A DNA stretch of 64,000 nucleotides from Ptychodera flava (lineage: Eukaryota > Hemichordata > Enteropneusta > Ptychoderidae): positions 42,234,125 to 42,298,124 of the forward strand of contig NC_091932.1 of assembly GCF_041260155.1 (NCBI RefSeq), in the 5' to 3' direction. Made by a program: the position numbers and the translations under genes. The notes beneath the pieces are model-generated. The model saw nothing but the letters and a program-made list of their open reading frames with translations, had not been told where the DNA came from and did no database searches. Position 1 is the first letter of the stretch; each line of letters opens with the position of its first letter. Shown piece by piece: positions 44,809 through 57,030 of this stretch.

Positions 44809-45942
44809 ACACATAATAATTAATGTAACATAATTTTGACCAGAACGGGCCTCCGTATCTTTTATCTATGATTTGTGTAAAGATTTTTAACGTAAAGTTT
44901 GATGTTATTACTACTTACAGGTGAATATGATTGAACTCACAGAGTTACGTTAATTTTTTAATTTTTTTTTGATATGTCACTTTGTGAACATTGCTATACA
45001 TGTAATGGTATATGTCTTTTCATTAAACAACAGACAATGATATCACACTTAAATATGCCTTTATTTGATTTAAAATTCATGTCCATATTACAGAGTAAAT
45101 AAAATTCAGAGAAATTTGATAATCTGGAATGGTCTTATTACAACAATTTGATTTACAATCCAGTACAGAAGCAAGTCTGGGTAATCAAGAATGCACTACA
45201 AGTCTTTCTGATATCAGTTTTTCAGATGAAATCACAGTTGTTTACCATTAAAGAATGTAATACAGAACCAAACACTACTGAAAACTTTTCCTCTCTTTTA
45301 TGACATAAACATTTAACACTTTCAGTCTGCAAAAAGGAGATTAAACACACAAACACCTTTTGAAGTACAACCATACAAAACGAACTTTCCCTCATAATAG
45401 TTTCTTGAAAATAAAAGCACTGGTGACTTGTATTACGTTAATGCAGAAATGAAACCACAGAAATTACACTGTACAGGACAAAATGTTTGATCTTTAAAAT
45501 CCACTGCTTAAAATATTGCAACTTTCAAGAAAATATTTTTTAAAAGGGAGATCAGTATTGCTACAATAAAATCTTTCAATTCAGGTACATTTGAAGTTAT
45601 TCTGTTATACAACAACAATAATAGTGCTAATAGTACTCAGTTGTGTTGATTTCAAAATATGTTTGTTTACATTACAAAAGCAAACATGTTTTATCTACCA
45701 TGTAATATTTGGAATGAGTAAGAAAATCTATCTAACTAGGTAAATTGAATTCATAAAAGGTTGAGAATAATCAGAGTGCAGAGTGCAAATTCCTGAGAGT
45801 TGAAGTTCAAGCCAATACATGGCATTCCAAAAAATCAACTGACAGAAAAATGAAAACACAAATTTATTCTTCACTAGGTCATAAATGATCTACTTCTGCT
45901 GCAGTCAGTGTCAACCCCACCCCACCTCGGGGCATGATGGGA
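44809..45942. other. Intergenic between TPMT copies B and C, no gene recognised
   Basis: AT-rich, with short frames only. TTAACACTTTCAGTCTGC at about 45315 resembles the end of the piggyBac-like element at 36878 but has no partner nearby. Confidence 0.45.
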
Positions 45943-46153
45943 TGTTTGACATGTTGAAAGATACTGAATGAATAGGTGACTAAACATATATTTGAACCCT
46001 GTTTTAGACAAATTAAATGAAGCCATGGCAAAAATGAATTAAAGGTCATGACCATTAATTCATTTTCGCGATGGTTTCATAAATTGTCTCTAAAACCAGG
46101 GTCGAATATACGCATGGTCACCCATTTATTCAGTATCTTTCAACATGTCAAAC
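45943..46153. mobile_element. 211-bp foldback element, ~95-bp arms
   Basis: The outer ends are TGTTTGACATGTTGAAAG and CTTTCAACATGTCAAACA. The arms pair almost throughout (ATACTGAATRAATRGGTGAC, CCCTG-TTTTAGA, ATGAARCCATSGC, AAAATGAATTAA) down to a central GGTCATGACC palindrome. The right arm and its flank to 46214 recur at 42343-42472. No coding capacity. Confidence 0.85.
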
Positions 46154-47061
46154 AATACAGTAGTATCTCATATCAAACAAAATTCATGGAAAATGGGCAA
46201 CTTTGTCCCTTTAATTGAATTACACATACTTTTTTTCACATGTGGTAAATTTCACATTTTATCTTTTTTAAGCGAAAGAAACAGAAGACTTTTATTGCGA
46301 AGGTTACCTGAGGCTGATAAATATTAAAAAGACTGCACGATCCAATTATTTCTGAGCACCCACGTCTGATGCAAATGGTTACAGCACATATCTACCAGGC
46401 AATTCTCAGTGGTTATATTTTCTCTTTTATTATTTTTTCGATTTTCTGTTGTGTGATTTTTTTATTGTGTTCAATGAATGATCAAATCTGACCTAAAATA
46501 TGAGGACTACTATATGCAATTTAAGATTGTACAGAATGAACAACAGATTAATATTACTTTGTTTGTCCTCTGTCTACCCTGTACACATTTCCTCAGATGT
46601 GCCACAACAAGGCTTGTCATACAGTAGAAGTTAAAAACAGATTTAAAATCCTCCAAAGTCTAAAAATATAAATTTCATGAAGATAGCACACTTGTTGAAA
46701 AATGTCACATTTTTTCCTGATATATTTCAGCAATGCATTTTTGAGGAGTCACACTCTGTTTGATTTTCAATTTGTAATTTCATTAGAGAGAAAAATCACA
46801 ACTTTGTCTAAGAGGATGAAATTTTTGAAGTATTATCCATGATTTCTGTCGTTTTCAAAGAGAGATTCTTGTTCTACTGTAAAATAACCTTGATATGCCT
46901 AGAGTTCAACCGTTCAATAAATACTGTATGTTTGGAATGGACACTGTTGTTGTTTACAACTGAATTTCAGTATGGAGTAGAATTTATTTGTAAACAATAA
47001 CAAGGCATATCCTAGAGAAGGAATTGTGTTTACAAGGCTAATATTGTGTAATTCAACACAC

Positions 47062-47243
47062 CTGGTTCTTTAGAAATAAGAAGGAAATACTACATGCCAG
47101 TTTTCTCGACAATAAATCATGAATACATTATCAAAAAACACAGCTACAGTCCCTGGTTCTTTAGAAATAAGAAAGAAATACTACATGCCAGTTTTCTCGA
47201 TAAAAAATTATGAATACATTATCAAAAAATACAGCTACAGTCC
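47062..47243. repeat. Two-copy tandem duplication, 91-bp period
   Basis: CCTGGTTCTTTAGAAATAAG begins at 47061 and again at 47152. Both copies continue through TACATGCCAGTTTTCTCGA, ATGAATACATTATCAAAAAA and CAGCTACAGTCCCT with a handful of differences. Lies just 3' of TPMT copy C. Confidence 0.9.
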
Positions 47244-47295
47244 CTATACAAATCTACGATCTAAAAGACCCTGGTTCATTGATCAAAATGAAGTT

Positions 47296-50200
47296 TCACT
47301 TTTGTTTCAACAAAGACACAATTTCATGAAAATATTTAACACCCATCCTCTTCCACCCTGCAGTCACATCATTGTCTTCCAGCAACTCAATATTACAGGA
47401 TTTTTCTGGTGAAAACAGGAAAAGAGGACACAGGAAATATTAGTGCAATGTTTCTTTGTGCATTGTTCAAAGAATACTGTTGCATGCAGGTTCAACTTCT
47501 TGGTTTTTCTTTTCTTTTCTCTCTCCATGTCAAAAATGCCTTCCTATCACCCTTCGAAATTAGAAACATGACTATACATGGTACAAGGCACAATAACATA
47601 GATAAAATGAATAGAGAACACAGATTAGAGACTTTTGAGAAATTACTTTCGTTGAAAAAAGGAGAAACAAGAGAAGAGAGCTGATCTAGTATGAAGAAAA
47701 ATGTTTTAATTTTGTATTGACTTACCATACAGACTTTGAATAATTTTGAAAGGCACTGAGTGGGGAGGACCTGAATGAGGAGAAAACAAACTAAAACTTA
47801 GAATACTATCTTCTCAGCTTGTTGGAATAACATGATATAAAGACTAGACCACAATTGAGAATATATGGGAGCTAAAAACAGCATCACACTAAACTGCTTG
47901 GTACATGTTCTTCAGATCAAAGTCGATTAAGGCAGCATTGCACTCAACCAACACACTTTTTTTTCAAAGCAATATTTCTTATCAAAGATGATACAACACC
48001 CCCTCATACTATACATTTTAAAAAAGCAGTGAATCTAAAGTTTAGTATGGTAGCAAAGAGTACTAGAAGAATGAGAGGGTACATGTTGGGGAGAAAATCT
48101 AAATTTTGGTATTCACAATAAAATTTGATACTTCTTTAAAAGTTGAATATCTCATTTTTGACTACAGTTTATGCAATAATACCAGACAATTTTGTTTTGC
48201 ACTATTTAATCTCATTCACAAATGGCAGGGGTTAAGAGAATGACATTCAAAAAAGTGACTGAAATAATGGTGAGCAAAATTGAAATTCAAAATTATTAAA
48301 GTGTAAGGACTTTATTGCAAAACAAAACTGTTATCTTGTTACACAGCATTTTATATCATTTTAAAAGATCTTAATGTGAAAATTTCACAAAATTTGACCC
48401 AACCTGAGTGGAGTTAAATTTTTTTTGAAATGTTGAAAATGGGAGAAACGGAAGGTAGAAAATAAGCTTGTTTGCATAAATTTATACTTCTTTCTCACCA
48501 AACTTACGACTGTTGCACAGTCATGCTAAAAGGTGAGCCCAACAAAGATTTTAACCTTGGGTAAACATTTCAATGGAAATTTCATAAATCTTTGTTGAAA
48601 AGTGATTTCAAGCAAAATAGGCTGTGTTATGTGCAACGCCACCTCAACTTACAACTCATTGCATACACACATTATCCTATCTTTCAGTTTGGTACGGTAA
48701 GACAAGCACTACTCATGTAGCCTCTGTATTCACTCACCCTCTATGTGAAAACTATCAAGCAAGTTAGAGTACTTTACTCATACAGTAAGTAGTATGGTAG
48801 TTGGCTACTAGTAACTCTTTGGATATCAATGATTCTCAAAAGATTGCTAAGGATTTTCAACAAGACAATTTGACACACATGGAACGTGTTCAAATTCTTG
48901 CTGCAGTTCCTGAGAACATCAAAAGGGAATCCTGTAGGATTACCATGAATTTTTAGTAGACAATAGGACACATATGAGAGTTTTTTTAAAACTGCTGCAA
49001 AATTCCTGCAAAAATCAAGGAGGCATTCCTATAGGGGTTTCCTAACTCTACTTGTTAAATGATTGGAAATATCGGAATCTCACCACTAAATGCATCTTGA
49101 TTATAATCAAAGGTGTTTAGTAGATAGGCTCCATCTGGCTTCAGAAGTGAAATCACTTTTTCAGCATATCTGTAATTAGATATTATAGATATTATTGATA
49201 TTATTATTATTGAAAATTGAATATGATATTGAATAAACAGAAAAGCTAATAACTCTTCTCTAAAATCATAACGTTGTTACATTTCCATTTTGATCTTTCT
49301 GCTTCTATGATTTCTCTTGTGTCCTTAACCTATCTCATTTTCAAAAAAGACATCATCTGTAACTTGATTAGATATCTTCCCATAGACATCGTGAGGTATC
49401 TGCTGAAAATTAAGAATTGTTTTTAATAAAATTCAATCTTAGAAATAATTGTATTCCATTTTATAATCCACTATAATTCATTGTAGTTATTTACCATTTA
49501 ATGTACCATATATCAGTTATTGTTTACATTGAATATGTATAAGTCTGCTTTTGTGGCATTTATTCATCTGTTTCTTTCCATTAAAAAGCTGAAACATAGC
49601 CAGGTAACTGAACTTTAGATCTGATGAGATCAATGTCAATCAAATCTGAAAATGAATGACAAAGTACAACAATGCAAAACATAGAGTCCCATGATTTAAG
49701 ATATGGTGACACTGGGTGAGTGTGCTTTTCATAAACTCCGCTGATTTTTAAGGGCATGTAAGAGTCTGAAATACGCAAGTTTGGCAACTGTGGTCAAAAG
49801 GGATTACTGTTCATGTGTTACTTTGCATATTGAATCTGAATTGTGTTGGGATAATCATTACTGGACTACAAGAATAAATTGCAAAAGTGTTATGTAAGGT
49901 TCTTCTGTAAAAATTACTGACAAAGAATGAGTTAACACAGTGTCAAAGCTAAATTAATGTCTTTAACTTACTTTGTCCTGTCAGATATGTTGACAGCAAC
50001 AAGTGATGCTCTGTCCCAGATGATGTCATACTTCCCAGCATGCTCTCTGTTGGGAGACAAAGTTTGTATGTAAATTAAGTTATCAATGAAGTTCATGCAC
50101 TTGTCATCGCCAAAGAAAATCAGAGAAGTTAATAAACAGTTCTGTTACATTTTGCAACCTTGTTGGTTTTATCTCTTATTTCTGATCAAAACCTTTGATC

Positions 50201-50733
50201 ATAAAGAATATGCACACTGCATTGTTTTCACCTTTTTACACCAATGGTTTTCCACGGCCAGTAGTTGTAATTTCGGATGATTTTTCACAATTATTTATAT
50301 TCTAATGTCAAATGCATAGCTTGTGAACACAGCATTTTGTACCTTTAAAATACACCGTTATTGTTCACATTTGAATTCTAGTCCAAACTACCAGACTAAA
50401 ATTCACTTGTCAACAATTACTACTACAGTTTATACATGTACGGACTGAGTTGACAAGATGGATCTACTGTATGTACCTCAATATACTTTTGGAGAATAGA
50501 ACTAGAAAATATACTTGACATTTAAGGTAAAATAGTGAAAAAATCATCAAAATTACAGCTTCTAACATGGGGGGTGTAATTAGGATTATGCTTCAGGACA
50601 AAACAGCAAATACCATTGACATAAAAACTTTCCTTTTGTTACATGGCCGACAATCTAATAGAACTGAATTGTGAACTTACTCGGTAAACAAATAGAAATC
50701 ACACTGAAATAACTTGATTTTTCCATCTTTACT
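47296..50733 (-). pseudogene. TPMT copy C, exons 4-8 only
   Basis: Coding exons on the minus strand: 50681-50733, 49972-50046, 49084-49169, 47726-47770 and 47296-47405. They have GT-AG borders and join in frame for 122 residues plus stop. Family segments: SKDGKIKLFQCDFYLFTE, KYDIIWDRASLVAVNISDR, KVISLLKPDGAYLLNTFD, GPPHSVPFKIIQSLYG and a C-terminus ending HEIVSLLKQK. Exon 6 has the full 86 nt, unlike copy A. No match to exons 1-3 (tryptophan region, LPLCGK SAM loop, VGVEFSE) was found between 50734 and the window end. A product from these exons alone would lack the SAM-binding half. Either the duplication was partial or the 5' exons were lost; the retroelement block from about 52.1 kb starts where they should be. 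The frame itself is clean, so loss may be recent. Confidence 0.85.
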
Positions 50734-50739
50734 CTGAAA

Positions 50740-52085
50740 AGGAAAAATTATTAAAAATAATTCCATTAATGTTTGTGACATTTCTGTTTGACAAGTTGGA
50801 AATCACTAGTACATGTATGATGAGAGACTAGGGAAATCTCGAGTAGTGTGTTTTAACAAGGATGTATGGTCATATGTTTGTTGCTAGTGATCCTCTTTCA
50901 ACAGAAATGCTTTTTGGGGAAGCTTGAGGCAATGCTTTAAAGGCAAATATTTTCCCAAATTTCATTGTAAGTAATTTTTTTTCATCTAGTTATGCAGAGC
51001 AGACTTTTTTGTAATTAAGTAACACAAACATGTCAAACACTCACAATAAAGGTAAAATAAACATCTACAATGTTCAATATCAGAGTATCATTAGGTACAT
51101 TTCAAACCTCTTACTTTGGTTGTTCTGTTGTTGCTGAACATGACTTAAAAGTGCAAAATACTGCATCTCTTAATCTTATCGATGATTTTAACATACATGA
51201 CAATAAGAAGACCCTTTCAAACATACATATAGGTAAATTTCATGATTTTAACCGATTAATCTTGCAAGATGAAAGACAGACACAGGGCTTGACGCAAGGT
51301 CAAATCATCCACTAGCCCGGACGACTAGTAGCAGTTCATTTTAGTAGTCCTAAATGCTCTTGCTCAAGCAAAGCCAAATGTTGCTCTCGTGTTGTAAATT
51401 GGTGTATATGACCATTCTCATACTTTTGTTTCTTAAGAACTGAAATTCGTACAGCCAGTCACAAATGTTCCTGTGGAGTGCCTGCATATTTTTGACAAAT
51501 AAATCACAAAAAAATTAACCAGCTTGTTGGGAGTACCTCTCATTTGTAATAATGGTTTGTGAAAAATTTAGTTTTTAATAGTAAAAAAGTTGCATATTAC
51601 CATTTCATGAGCTTGTGTCTTTTATGAGTTTTTGCCAGTTACCGGTAACAAAATGTGATATAGCACAAAAATAGCCAATGACTACCAGAAATGATTGGAT
51701 ACAACAGTCTGATACACCCATTTCATGCATTTTTTTTCACTACTGTCATAAGGTTCACTTCACTATTATTGCCCCAATAATTTACACTTTTCCACTAAAA
51801 TGGCAAAACAATCAGTTGCAAGCACCAAGTTAGTATCTGAGAGGAACTCCCTCACTTGTACAAGCAGTAGCAACTTGCCATATCACTGTTTTGGCAAGCT
51901 AGATGGCTCTTTTTAAGATCAGCTTCAATCAAGCGAGAGGGTCTTGACTATATATGGAGGTCAGCTTGTCTCTCTAGACTATTCAAAGCCGCATCACGCA
52001 GCGATATCAATGCGCAACATGCAAATTAGTAGGTATAAGTAGGAAGCAACACAGCCGCATGTCCTCCCTCCTTTGTAATTGACCA
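50740..52085. other. Upstream of TPMT copy C, no exon recognised
   Basis: AT-rich sequence to about 51880, then a GC-richer stretch entering the DIRS-order element. I searched the minus strand for TPMT exon 3 (QGHR, VGVEFSE) and exon 2 (LPLCGK) coding patterns and saw none. Confidence 0.5.
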
Positions 52086-52098
52086 ACGGTGGCACGTC

Positions 52099-52302
52099 AT
52101 GGCGACTCAAGCTCCTACCACCGCTACTCAAGCCTTCGTCACAGCGCATGCCGGCCAACGTCCACCCACTGGCCAACAATCCCAAACCCGTGTCGCTCAG
52201 TCAGCCAGTGTAGCGCACCAAACTACGACTGCCACCCAATCTACTACAGGCCCAGGAGCAGCCGGAGGAGAGCAACCAACCATACAAATGCTGGGCAGGT
52301 GA
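52099..52302 (+). pseudogene. Gag leader frame of the DIRS-order element
   Basis: MATQAPTTATQAFVTAHAGQ opens a low-complexity Thr/Gln/Ala-rich frame that ends in QPTIQMLGR and a stop. The end coincides with a strong donor-like CAG|GTGAGT. A matching acceptor (TTTTACAG) precedes the zinc-knuckle frame at 53606, suggesting an intron inside the element, but the two phases (2 and 0) do not fit as the sequence stands. Confidence 0.5.
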
Positions 52303-53040
52303 GTAGGACTTCACTGTGTGTACTTTCTGTGCGATGTCTATTTTTTTTCTATCTTGCTCGTTTACATGTCATTATCTATGTCGCCTGTCACCGTGTACTT
52401 TTGCTGCTCCTTACGGCCACCTGTTGAGCTTCCCTTTGTCTCGTGTCGTAGTTCCGCCTTCTGGTATGGTTTAAGCTTTGTTCGTAGTTAAACCTGAACC
52501 CACACCTGGCTCAGTGTCGTCTTGACTTTGTGGCCCAGTGTGGCAGTCCGTTCTTTGTATGTCTTTTTGTACTTGCTACTTCCATAAATACGCATGTTGC
52601 TTTTAAGGATGTACGCGCAATACTAGCCCGCGCCAAATTCTGCTTCCGTTGCGATCACGTGAGAGTCGGGAATTGAGGGTAACAGCCCTTCACTTTGGCT
52701 TTTTGACAAATTTTTTGCACATCCCTCTGGCAATACTTTTTCTCTCACTGTAAACACTCAAAAATTTGGTCACCGGGTTTCCTTCCCGGCAGCTGAATGC
52801 TCTCGTTTGATTTGCCGTAGAATCTTTCTTGCAAAGGCTTGCCCAGCACAATCCCCATTACCATTTTTTTTCTCTTCACTGGCATGCCTTAAAAAAAAAA
52901 AAAAAAAACTTGTGCGGTCGACTGCCGTTTACTTTTTTTCACTACAAATAACTTTTGGGGAGGGGTAGCCATACTCGCAAAATTTCTCCATTTTTTATTT
53001 ACCTGTTTTCCCATGCTTTCCTGTCGCGCGTATATCCGTC

Positions 53041-53220
53041 AGGCCCAGGTAGGCGAGTGCCTACGAGGGTGGCCAGTAATCCGGCCAGGCAGTCGGAGCC
53101 GCAATGGGTTCGCTGCGAGTGATGCCGATAAACTGTATGTGTATTGCTGAAGGCCCAGGTAGGCGAGTGCCTGCGAGGGTGGCCAAGCAGCTTTACCCGC
53201 TATGGGGTTCGCTGCAAGGG
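53041..53220 (+). repeat. Direct repeat, 113-bp spacing, inside the DIRS-order element
   Basis: AGGCCCAGGTAGGCGAGTGC starts at about 53041 and again at about 53153, each followed by CTRCGAGGGTGGCCA and later by an ATGGG...TTCGCTGC segment. Located between leader and gag-like frames, in the putative intron. Confidence 0.85.
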
Positions 53221-53605
53221 AAACCTCTGACATGATATTTTGATCTGGTGGCCGAGCAGAGCCTTACAACAATAATTCACAGCGTCTCTTACGGAGGCTT
53301 CCAAAAATAAGTATAAAACAAAACAAACCAACAAACAAACAAACAAAAAACAAAACAAAACAAGCAGTCATTTACTTTTTCGGCACTTTAAAAAAAAGAC
53401 AATCAAAAAAAAAAAGTTTTTCATATGCTACGTGACAACACATGTTTATGTTCCGCTCCATAGTTTCCTTTTTCGGCGACTTATCTCAATCTCACGACCA
53501 AAGGATAGACCACTGTGGTGGTTTGGCAAAGTGCCCAATGGTGTTTAGCGTTGGGATAAAAGGGCGTGCCTGTTGCCTTGACTGTTTGCGTTTTCGTTTT
53601 ACAGG

Positions 53606-54081
53606 TTGATGAGTTGGAAACACTCAGGCAACAACTCAAGAAACTGCAGGACAAAGCCGAAACGGCCTCTGTAGACGATGCCTTAGCTAAGGTGATGGAG
53701 ATGGCCCACACGCCTTCCCTGACGACCCGACCACAGCTGATTAGCGCCCTCAGAGCGTTGGTCGACAGAGCTACGGTAGCAGCACACCCGAAGCTATCCC
53801 GCTACCGAGCGGTTCTCGCACAGTTCGAGTCCAACGACTTTGGGAAGGACGCCGGCCGCTTACTAGTCCTGCTACTTGGTAACAGGAGGAAGAGGAGATT
53901 GCAGCCAAAGTCACAAAATTCATGCGTAATATATGTGCAGGGAACCCCTCGCCAGTTCCGCTCCTCCAACCAGAGATACGAGCCCTACGCCCGCCAGAAG
54001 AGAAACGCAGATTCGTTTGCATGTTTTGTATGTGGAGAAACTGGTCATATGGCCAGAGCCTGCCCTAACAAGAAGACATAA
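53606..54081 (+). pseudogene. Gag-like protein with CCHC zinc knuckle, DIRS-order element
   Basis: The frame begins after an acceptor-like TTTTACAG with VDELETLRQQLKKLQDK (predicted coiled coil) and ends with CFVCGETGHMARACP, a C-x2-C-x4-H-x4-C zinc knuckle typical of retroelement nucleocapsid proteins. A basic NRRKRRLQPK stretch precedes it. It probably packages element RNA. The frame is open here, but the element around it is not. Confidence 0.8.
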
Positions 54082-54959
54082 TTTGCCTACCTAAGGCATG
54101 ACATTTTGATGACCTTGGCGATATTCCACCAACTCCTGCCCTGACAGTGTTAATGTATACATGCATTCATATCCCACAAGTACATTTACCCCACGCATTC
54201 CACTGACAAGCGCACACACGTTACACCCATATCCCCTGTCATACCAGTCAACACCGATACATACATACTCACCATCATTAGCACAGATGCATAGGAATGC
54301 TGCCAAGGCTATGATGTGTACCTTCGTATATTTACCAATCGCCATTAAAACTTTAAAAAAATTTACATGTATGTGTCCTAGCACTATATAGAGCGTTACC
54401 TCGTCGTTGCTATGTGTGTGTGTGTGGTCCACCTGCGTCTGTATATATGTAGGAATACAGCCTTAGTTTCTCTCTCCATCCGATTTCATGTAAACCCAAC
54501 CCGCCCGACCCCCGAAAGCAGGGAGGGTCCACGTGACCCTTTGCATTTTATGCAGCCCGGCATTTGCAGGGTCCTGTCTAGGGGCTCCCTCAAGACCTCG
54601 TTTCCTTTGGTTTTCCTTGTGTAAAAGCTGGTTTCCCTCTCCTTCACCAAATTTATCACCTCCCGTTCCCTTCTTTCAGCCGATACCACAACCATGGAAT
54701 CCTACACTGCTGGAAAACGGCCTCCCCGTAGAACTGACTACACATGGGTAACTCTTGAGGGCGCCCCCGGGCAGGACCAACATCTCCCTGACGTACGAAC
54801 CGTGGCAGCGGGGCTCCAAAAAGCTTCCCCGAGCCTGTTGTCATTCCAGAACCCAAACGAATTTGTAGCCGGCGAAATACACAAACACCAGACGCATCAG
54901 GTCCGACATAGCCACGTGCGCAAGTAACCACGACCAAATTATGGACTGGGTCAATAATG

Positions 54960-56508
54960 GAGCAAGTGTCTCCAGCTACTTCACACATTTCAAAGGGACT
55001 TTTAAGGGCACTTTCTGATTGCCCAAAGCCACCTCCAAAGGTCTTTTCAAACAACCCACTGTGTAAAATTACGTAGATTTCATTTCTCAACTATCCGCGA
55101 TAGGATAAGGACTGGTGCTATTTCTGTGTATGGTTCGGTAGGGATTGATCCACCGCCACATATCGTTATGCCAATCACTATACAGCCCAAAAAGCCTTGC
55201 ATGTGCATAGACATGCGGTTTTTAAAACCTTTGGATTGCGGACAAGCCATTTAGATTAGACAAGATTGGTCGAAGTGTCTCGATACTTAGATAGATATGA
55301 TTATCATTGCAAATGCGATGACAAGAGCGGCTACGACCATGTCTTAATTAAAACGAAGATCGAATTTATTTTGGTTTTCAATGGGCTGGGATATGGTACG
55401 TCAATAATACACTCCCGTTTGGGTGGAAATCCTCTGCATATGTTTATCACACATTGGGCTATACAATCACCAGTTATGCCTGAATGCTTGGCGTACCTTG
55501 TTTGCAATATATTGACGACAGGCACATTGGGCCATTGCGGGTCGCCGCCCTCTCAACTGCTTCCCAAATAAATAGCTGGTCAAATCAGGAGCTGTCCGAG
55601 GCAGCCGCATACATTCTATTGCATTTATGCGTCTCCACTGGCTACTTCATAGCCTTAGATAAAAGCATCCTCTTACCGGTCAGATCGCTTGTTCTCTTAG
55701 GGATGACAGTCGACACGACCTTGCAGGCCTTTATCATTCCCGATAGTAAGAAAGCGCGATTTGTCGAATTAGTGGAGTCCGCCTTAGCTAAACATGCTAT
55801 CTTGATCACGACGCTGCAGAGAGTTATGGGAAACTGCATCTCATTCCCCTCGCAATTCCATGTGCTCGGATTTACATCAGACAAATGGCCCACGCTCTGT
55901 CTAAAGCCCAGACGTCAGCACAAAACCTTGTCCGCGTCAATAATCCCCTTAGGGAGGAGCTAAAGTGGTGGATAAAGATCGTTCAAACTGCATCCCACTT
56001 CAAATGGTTAGAGGAGAGACACACCACCCTGCAACTGTATACAGATTCGAGTTCACATAAATGGGGGGCAGTATTCAAACCGAATTCAACAAAATCGCTT
56101 ACATTTAGCGACAGCTGGGAAGACGAATGGAGAAAAAAATCAATTAATGAAATAGAAACTGAAGCCCTTGCTAGAGCTCTGATTGCTGTTGGACCACAAG
56201 TTACAAACACCCGACTTAACGTCTTTTCCGATTCGGCCGTTCTTGTACACGCCTGGAATGCAGGTTTCCCAGGATCTAAATCTATCAGCCTAAACGATTT
56301 GCTTAAGAAAATATTTAGTTTCTGTATCGAGTACAACACCCAATTAAACATCGCTCATGTTCGCTCCAAACAAAACTTAGCCGATAGAGCGTCAAGGGAA
56401 CTATCTATGATGAACGCGAAGCTGTCCGACAAAACGTGGAATAAATTAAAAGAGAATTCGGGCCCCACACTCTTGACGGTATGGCTACATACTCAAATGC
56501 AAGGCTAA
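54960..56508 (+). pseudogene. Reverse transcriptase-RNase H of the DIRS-order element, frameshifted
   Basis: Fragments in several frames: IRDRIRTGAISVYGSVG and IVMPITIQPKKPCMCIDMR (RT fingers, about 55090-55220), DDKSGYDHVL (about 55310-55350), a shifted TLPFGWK-like region, then YIDDRHIGPL (55510-55545), the RT catalytic DD box. SILLPVRSLVLLGM follows, and after another shift at about 55890, the RNase H: LYTDSSSHKWGAVF (first Asp), ETEALARALIAVG (Glu), NVFSDSAVLVHAW (second Asp) and SKQNLADRASRE (C-terminal Asp). An acceptor-like TTTCTTTCAG at about 54678 is a possible second in-element intron border. RT catalytic acids are visible, but stops and frameshifts preclude a product. Confidence 0.85.
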
Positions 56509-57030
56509 AGGACTTTATTTCACCCTTCCCTCAGCATAACAGTGCAGGTGTAGATTTCTTCCATCACCATTTCTCCCTCGAGATAACATTTACCTGTACC
56601 CGCCGTTCTCGCTTACGCATCCAGTCGTAAAACACATTGTCAACAACTCCCTCAACGCAACAGTCGTTATACACAAAGACAACAGTTACCCCGCTTTCTG
56701 GCCAATGGTAGCACATTTGGCAGTACGAATACTTAAGTTGGCAATCGTGGAGATTCAGGCGTTATATTAGCGCCCTCTACAGACGGTTATAAACCATGCA
56801 GTACTCCGTGTGAACTCTTCGCAGCAAAATTCGTGGCACCGGCAACCTCAAGCAGAGATGAATGTGATGAATTAAAACAGTGAAACCGCTGTTTGGAAAA
56901 TTTAACAACCATTCACAAGCTATATAACATTAAGTCCATGTTTATCCGCTTTTAAACGCATATTGCTCTTCTATCATCACAGGCATGTTGGCTGTGCGGA
57001 AGTTACAATCAGGATCCCCCGATCTGCAAG

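Noticed and set aside
16520..50733. TPMT cluster read as a single gene with alternative last exons
   Set aside because: Each locus carries its own exons 4-8 with a stop codon, and A and B each have a first coding exon with its own ATG, so these are separate copies.
53041..53220. The 113-bp-spaced repeat read as a long terminal repeat
   Set aside because: Both copies are on the same side of the coding region and no matching copy was seen at the other end.
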